Shown here piece by piece: positions 57,385-61,096 of a stretch of DNA of 61,096 nucleotides (position 1 is the stretch's first letter; each line of letters opens with the position of its first letter). The stretch comes from Fidelibacterota bacterium (GTDB taxonomy: Bacteria; Fidelibacterota; Marinisomatia; Marinisomatales; TCS55): assembly GCA_014381755.1 (NCBI GenBank), contig JACNLB010000083.1:1-61096 (forward strand), written 5' to 3'. Below the pieces are notes generated by a model. The model was not told the origin of the DNA. It saw only the letters and a list, made by a program, of their open reading frames with translations, and ran no database searches. The position numbers and the translations under genes were made by a program.

Positions 57385-58200
57385 TTACGCCTCTTGTTGA
57401 CGTTCTTTCCTAGGAACAAACGTCATCAATTTTTCTCTGATAAGTATCGGATGATCTTTTTTGTGAATGCTAATTATACCTTCCACAACAATATTTTTCA
57501 GCATCATTTCATTTTCAGATTTTCTTTTAAGTTTTCCACCTATAGGCAGAAAAAGAAGGTTGGCAAGTAGGACGCCATAAAATGTTGTAATAAGAGCCAA
57601 TCCCATTCCAGAAAGTAATTGTGCAAATTTCTGGGCAACGTCAAAGGACATGGCGTCAATTTCCTGTCCGTTTCCGGCACCGGAAAAATTATTCATCATA
57701 ATAATTAAACCAATAATCGTTCCCAGCATTCCAAAAGCAGGAGCATATGCACCCATATAAAAGAATATTTCTTGCCCCATGGAATGCCGTCTTTCAATAT
57801 TGCTCAACTCAAGACGTAAATATGTGCGCAATAACCCCGAGTCCCTCTCATTGATGGCTAATTCTATACCATTTCTCAAAAAAGTATCCTCTATTTTTGG
57901 TAAATCAGCTTCCAAGGCAAGAACACCGTTTTTACGAGCTTTTTCAGCCTTTTCCACGATTTGCTCAATCATATTTTGATAATCATAATCTTCACTGGTG
58001 AATACATTTTTTACTACCCGAAAAATGTTCATTACATTCTTCAAAGGATAATTCACCAACGTAGCGGAAAACGTCCCTCCAAATACGATCAAGATTGAAT
58101 TCAAATTAAAAAACCAAAATAAATCCCCGCCGTTACGCACAACACCAACTGCAATTATCGCCATCCCGGCTAAAAGACCAATAGCTGTTCCAAAATCCAT
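57385..58200 (-). CDS. motA: MotA-like stator protein
   Basis: Inner-membrane ion-channel subunit, 271 residues, four helices. The N-terminal pair is 'TAIGLLAGMAIIAVGVV' and 'FNLNSILIVFGGTFSATLVN', followed by the large cytoplasmic loop with charged residues, then 'YAPAFGMLGTIIGLIIMM' and 'GMGLALITTFYGVLLANLLFLPIG'. These are the family's conserved channel segments. It is the first gene of the MotA-MotB-exported-protein operon. The 170-bp gap upstream holds the divergent promoters for this and the 58371 gene. Confidence 0.92.
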   Translation of the reverse strand: MDFGTAIGLLAGMAIIAVGVVRNGGDLFWFFNLNSILIVFGGTFSATLVNYPLKNVMNIFRVVKNVFTSEDYDYQNMIEQIVEKAEKARKNGVLALEADLPKIEDTFLRNGIELAINERDSGLLRTYLRLELSNIERRHSMGQEIFFYMGAYAPAFGMLGTIIGLIIMMNNFSGAGNGQEIDAMSFDVAQKFAQLLSGMGLALITTFYGVLLANLLFLPIGGKLKRKSENEMMLKNIVVEGIISIHKKDHPILIREKLMTFVPRKERQQEA

Positions 58201-58370
58201 ATATCTTCCTTTGTTTAACTAAATATTATTACCAAAAACCCTATTTGTTCTATTTTAAGTTAAGAAATATTTTATGTGGAATGGGTTGATATTGTTTACA
58301 TTAATATATATACTACTGCTATTAAAAATGTCTGTTTTAAGAAAATAACCCGTTTTCTAACAATCAACTT

Positions 58371-61094
58371 ATGAATAGTATCAAATATACAGGATTTATC
58401 TTTTTGCATATATCCTTATATCTTTCAAGTATTAGCGCACAAACAGCCGGAACAGGTTTTTCCCTCATTCAAGAAATTGAAGTTGGCAGTGCATCTACAG
58501 GTGGAATAAATGATCTTTTAACTGGGATTGATTTGGATGGTGATGGAAATGGGGAGATTATTATTCAGATTGGTCAATCTTCAAACGCAAAAACAAAAAT
58601 TTATGAGTGGGATGGCACTGATTCTTACGATGAAATCTGGTCTGTCTCTCTTGCTGTTAATAATTCCAGTTCAGATCAGATTCAACGCCTTCTAGCGGTT
58701 GATGATACAGATAATGATGGTAATCTTGAACTTTTCGTGGCTTCATCAACGACTACCAGTGCAAATGCCCGTGTCTATTGTTTCGAAATGGCCAGCGGCG
58801 CACTTTCATCCAGCAATCCGTCTACAACATCAAAGGGTCCTGATGGTAGTAACGGATATTTCCAAGCCAATACCCGTATAAGGGCAATTGTAACAGGTAA
58901 TGCCGATAATGATACTTATGGCGAACTCTATGTTGGCAACGCTGGCAATTCAACCAGCTTAGAAGTGTGGGAAGCGAGTGGTGACGATTCCTGGTCCAGT
59001 ATTACATTAACCGGCAGTGAAGATGACGTTGGCGATGGCATTATGGATATGGCTCCGCCCACAGACCTGGATAACGATGGGAATGATGATGATATAGCTA
59101 TTTGTGAAGAACAAGGGGCCTTGAATGTTATTGATTTTTCTACCCTGGCAGACCCATCTGAAAAAACAGTCAACAACAAAAATGATACAGGCTCAAATAC
59201 AACGGGGCGGGTAATGACTTATAATCTAGACAATACGGGAAGTGCAGAAATAATCATTTCCAACAATGGTGATGATGGTATACTTATTTATGAATGGGTA
59301 TCGGGTTCCAGTGCTTATGACAGGGATAAAACAGATGCCGTATTGTTTTCAATTGGAGCAGATATCAATGGCCTTGGTCTTTCTGATTATGATAACGATG
59401 GAGCCGGGGAGATTTTTTACACTTATGAAGATGATATAAAATATTATGAATATGCAAGCAGCAGCGGTGATTTCAATGCATCTTCAGATTTTTCATCATC
59501 AAGTGACATGATCACTGGTTTATCTAATAATGCATTTTTATTCAGACCTTCTGCAAATATCAGTACTACTTTGTTAGACGGTGACCAATACAGGGATTTT
59601 GTTATAGGAACCGATGGTAGCGCAACAAGTGGAAGAGGAGAAATTTTTATCGTTGAAAGCGGTACAAAATCAATTATTCCAAAAGTGTCTATTTCCGGCA
59701 ATTCCGGTTTTCGTATGATGTCGAGTCCTGTCGCTGGTACTGTATATGATGATATTCTTGATCCCTTGTGGATACAGGGTATGACCAATGGCGACGTTAC
59801 CAATGGAACCGCCAATGTTTGGACATTTAATGTGTCGGATCAGAGTTGGACAGCCTTATCGAATTTGAATACAGCATCGCAAACAGCAGGAGAGGGATTT
59901 CTGGTCTATGTTTTTGCCGATACAGATAATGATGGTGATGATGATTTACCAGTGTCACTTGCTGTAACGGGGACGGTAAACAGCAGTAGTGCAACAGTTG
60001 GCAGTATAGCTGATACAAAATGGGCATTAACAGGTAATCCATTTGCGTCTACAATTGATTGGGATTTGGTAACACAAACAGCTGTTACAACGTCTTGTTA
60101 TGTGTGGGATGATGCAACATCCGCCTATAAAACGTGGAATGGCTCTACCGGAAGTTTAACGGATGGTCTTATTGCTCCGTATCAAGGGTTTTGGGTACAA
60201 GGTTCCGGAGGAACAGGTTCACTTACCATAGAAACAGCTGATAAATCAAGTACAGCCGGAACGTTTTACAAAACAATGAATGACAGCACAGGGAGTATTA
60301 GTTTTACTGTTACATCGGGAAATAACAGCGACCAGACATTTGTCTCATTTATGAATAACGGTGAAGTGGGAATGGATAATTCAGATGCCTATAAACTTCT
60401 TCCCATGTCACCATCCGAAAGAGTGTTGGGAATTTCTTACGCTGAAAACAACGGACTGGATATAAACAATCTTCCCTTTGCTCATGACGGAATAATAGAT
60501 ATTCCATTTGATGTTATGTATTTAACATTAGATGAAGATTATAACTTTGTCACCAACGAAAATGAAGTAACCATGAACTGGGATTTGTCCAGTTTACCGG
60601 AAACGATCATTGGACTGACTCTGACAAACAATGTAACAAATGAATCAACAGACTTACTTCAAACTGATGAACTGTCCTTTACAACACAATCAAAGGAAAG
60701 TTTCCCTGCCTATGGATCCGGTGGAGTAAACATTTACCCGGAAGTAGGAGAAAGTCAGTTTACGCTCACTGTGGCTTATAATGCATTATCAACAAATGAT
60801 GAATCAACATTCCCCACAGAATATGCATTACACCAAGCGTATCCCAATCCCTTTAACCCCAGTACAACTATTTCGTTTGATGTTCCTGTAGAAGCGTCCG
60901 CCATCGGCGGGGCAACGTCTCTACAGATATTTAACATCAAAGGCCAACTGGTGGAAACGCTCATTAATAAACACATGGAACCGGGGACACACAAACTACA
61001 ATGGAATCCCACAAACATATCCAGTGGTATTTATATCGTTCAGCTCAAGGCTGGAGAGAAAGTATTCAATCAGAAAATAACATACATTAAATAA
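58371..61094 (+). CDS. Secreted FG-GAP-repeat protein with C-terminal (Por/T9SS-type) sorting domain
   Basis: A 907-residue exported protein starting with a signal peptide ('YTGFIFLHISLYLSSISAQ'). Residues about 40-430 contain FG-GAP/VCBS-like repeats with Ca-binding loops ('DLDGDGNGE', 'DTDNDGNLE', 'DLDNDGNDDD', 'DYDNDGAGE'), forming a propeller. A middle region with Gly/Thr-rich strands follows ('GFRMMSSPVAGT', 'WALTGNPFASTIDWD'). The end is a typical Por-secretion C-terminal sorting domain ('LHQAYPNPFNPSTTISFDV', 'IKGQLVETLINKHMEPGTH', 'SSGIYIVQLKAGEKVFNQKI'). It is predicted to be exported by type IX secretion and attached to or released from the cell surface. The ligand is unknown. Confidence 0.9.
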   Translation: MNSIKYTGFIFLHISLYLSSISAQTAGTGFSLIQEIEVGSASTGGINDLLTGIDLDGDGNGEIIIQIGQSSNAKTKIYEWDGTDSYDEIWSVSLAVNNSSSDQIQRLLAVDDTDNDGNLELFVASSTTTSANARVYCFEMASGALSSSNPSTTSKGPDGSNGYFQANTRIRAIVTGNADNDTYGELYVGNAGNSTSLEVWEASGDDSWSSITLTGSEDDVGDGIMDMAPPTDLDNDGNDDDIAICEEQGALNVIDFSTLADPSEKTVNNKNDTGSNTTGRVMTYNLDNTGSAEIIISNNGDDGILIYEWVSGSSAYDRDKTDAVLFSIGADINGLGLSDYDNDGAGEIFYTYEDDIKYYEYASSSGDFNASSDFSSSSDMITGLSNNAFLFRPSANISTTLLDGDQYRDFVIGTDGSATSGRGEIFIVESGTKSIIPKVSISGNSGFRMMSSPVAGTVYDDILDPLWIQGMTNGDVTNGTANVWTFNVSDQSWTALSNLNTASQTAGEGFLVYVFADTDNDGDDDLPVSLAVTGTVNSSSATVGSIADTKWALTGNPFASTIDWDLVTQTAVTTSCYVWDDATSAYKTWNGSTGSLTDGLIAPYQGFWVQGSGGTGSLTIETADKSSTAGTFYKTMNDSTGSISFTVTSGNNSDQTFVSFMNNGEVGMDNSDAYKLLPMSPSERVLGISYAENNGLDINNLPFAHDGIIDIPFDVMYLTLDEDYNFVTNENEVTMNWDLSSLPETIIGLTLTNNVTNESTDLLQTDELSFTTQSKESFPAYGSGGVNIYPEVGESQFTLTVAYNALSTNDESTFPTEYALHQAYPNPFNPSTTISFDVPVEASAIGGATSLQIFNIKGQLVETLINKHMEPGTHKLQWNPTNISSGIYIVQLKAGEKVFNQKITYIK

Positions 61095-61096
61095 AT

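Overview
The window is a gene-dense, AT-rich bacterial chromosome segment. It contains no rRNA, tRNA, insertion sequence, phage gene or CRISPR array that I can see. Several features point to a Gram-negative member of the FCB side of the tree: a C-terminal sorting domain of the 'YPNPFNPSTTISF' type (58371-61094), FG-GAP and dockerin-like secreted proteins, PorV-like and other beta-barrel outer-membrane proteins, TolB/PD40 propeller fusions and multihaem cytochromes. My best guess is Candidatus Marinimicrobia (SAR406/Neomarinimicrobiota). That is an inference from protein style, not from a marker-gene comparison.

Layout. 1-5785 (+): a cysteine-desulfurase-like aminotransferase cut by the window edge, a small exported protein, ligA, a PAP2 phosphatase and, after a tandem pair of perfect hairpins, a secreted PQQ-type sugar dehydrogenase. 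5789-10481 (-): a redox island with an octahaem hydroxylamine-oxidoreductase-like cytochrome, a tetrahaem c554-like cytochrome, Rieske protein, cytochrome b and a membrane-anchored nonahaem cytochrome. 10687-14887 (+): an ABC-2 exporter operon and a CsgG-like barrel protein. 14884-17069 (-): a nucleotide pyrophosphatase/phosphodiesterase pair. 17177-20547 (+): pcm and a large secreted M36/M4-like metalloprotease ending in dockerin-like repeats. 20917-28430 (-): a peptidase-MA/PD40/barrel giant, a HAD/AlkA/methyltransferase trio, an M24 aminopeptidase, a TPR protein and a lone B12-binding mutase subunit.

28516-43556 (-) is a housekeeping block. One chain is yqhQ-like/prfA/prmC/ubiA-like/dnaE/dtd. 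A second is rho, a Cas6b-like protein, an aspartate aminotransferase and rpmE. A third is an amidase, murI and folC. 43601-46124 (-) encodes two outer-membrane proteins whose genes overlap by 68 nt. 46290-46788 (-) holds two paralogous tiny membrane proteins with strong ribosome-binding sites. 46962-54300 is a surface-polysaccharide region with three glycosyltransferases, an LtaS-like enzyme, a flippase and a FemAB/GNAT-like protein. 54418-56048 (+) is eno and an ftsB/divIC-like gene. 56071-58200 (-) is a MotAB-type stator plus a small exported protein. The window closes with the sorting-domain protein.

Translational coupling is pervasive: ATGA, GTGA, TGATG or TAAGTG junctions join most neighbours, so operon structure can largely be read from the sequence. 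The observation I would follow up first is the Cas6b-like RNA-processing fold with no array or cas neighbours. It lies inside the rho-aspartate aminotransferase-rpmE operon, lacks the expected N-terminal histidines and carries a lysine-rich tail. Second is the HAO-like/c554-like/Rieske-cytochrome b island, which has a 26-bp near-perfect palindrome in front of it. Third is the pair of tiny membrane paralogues.
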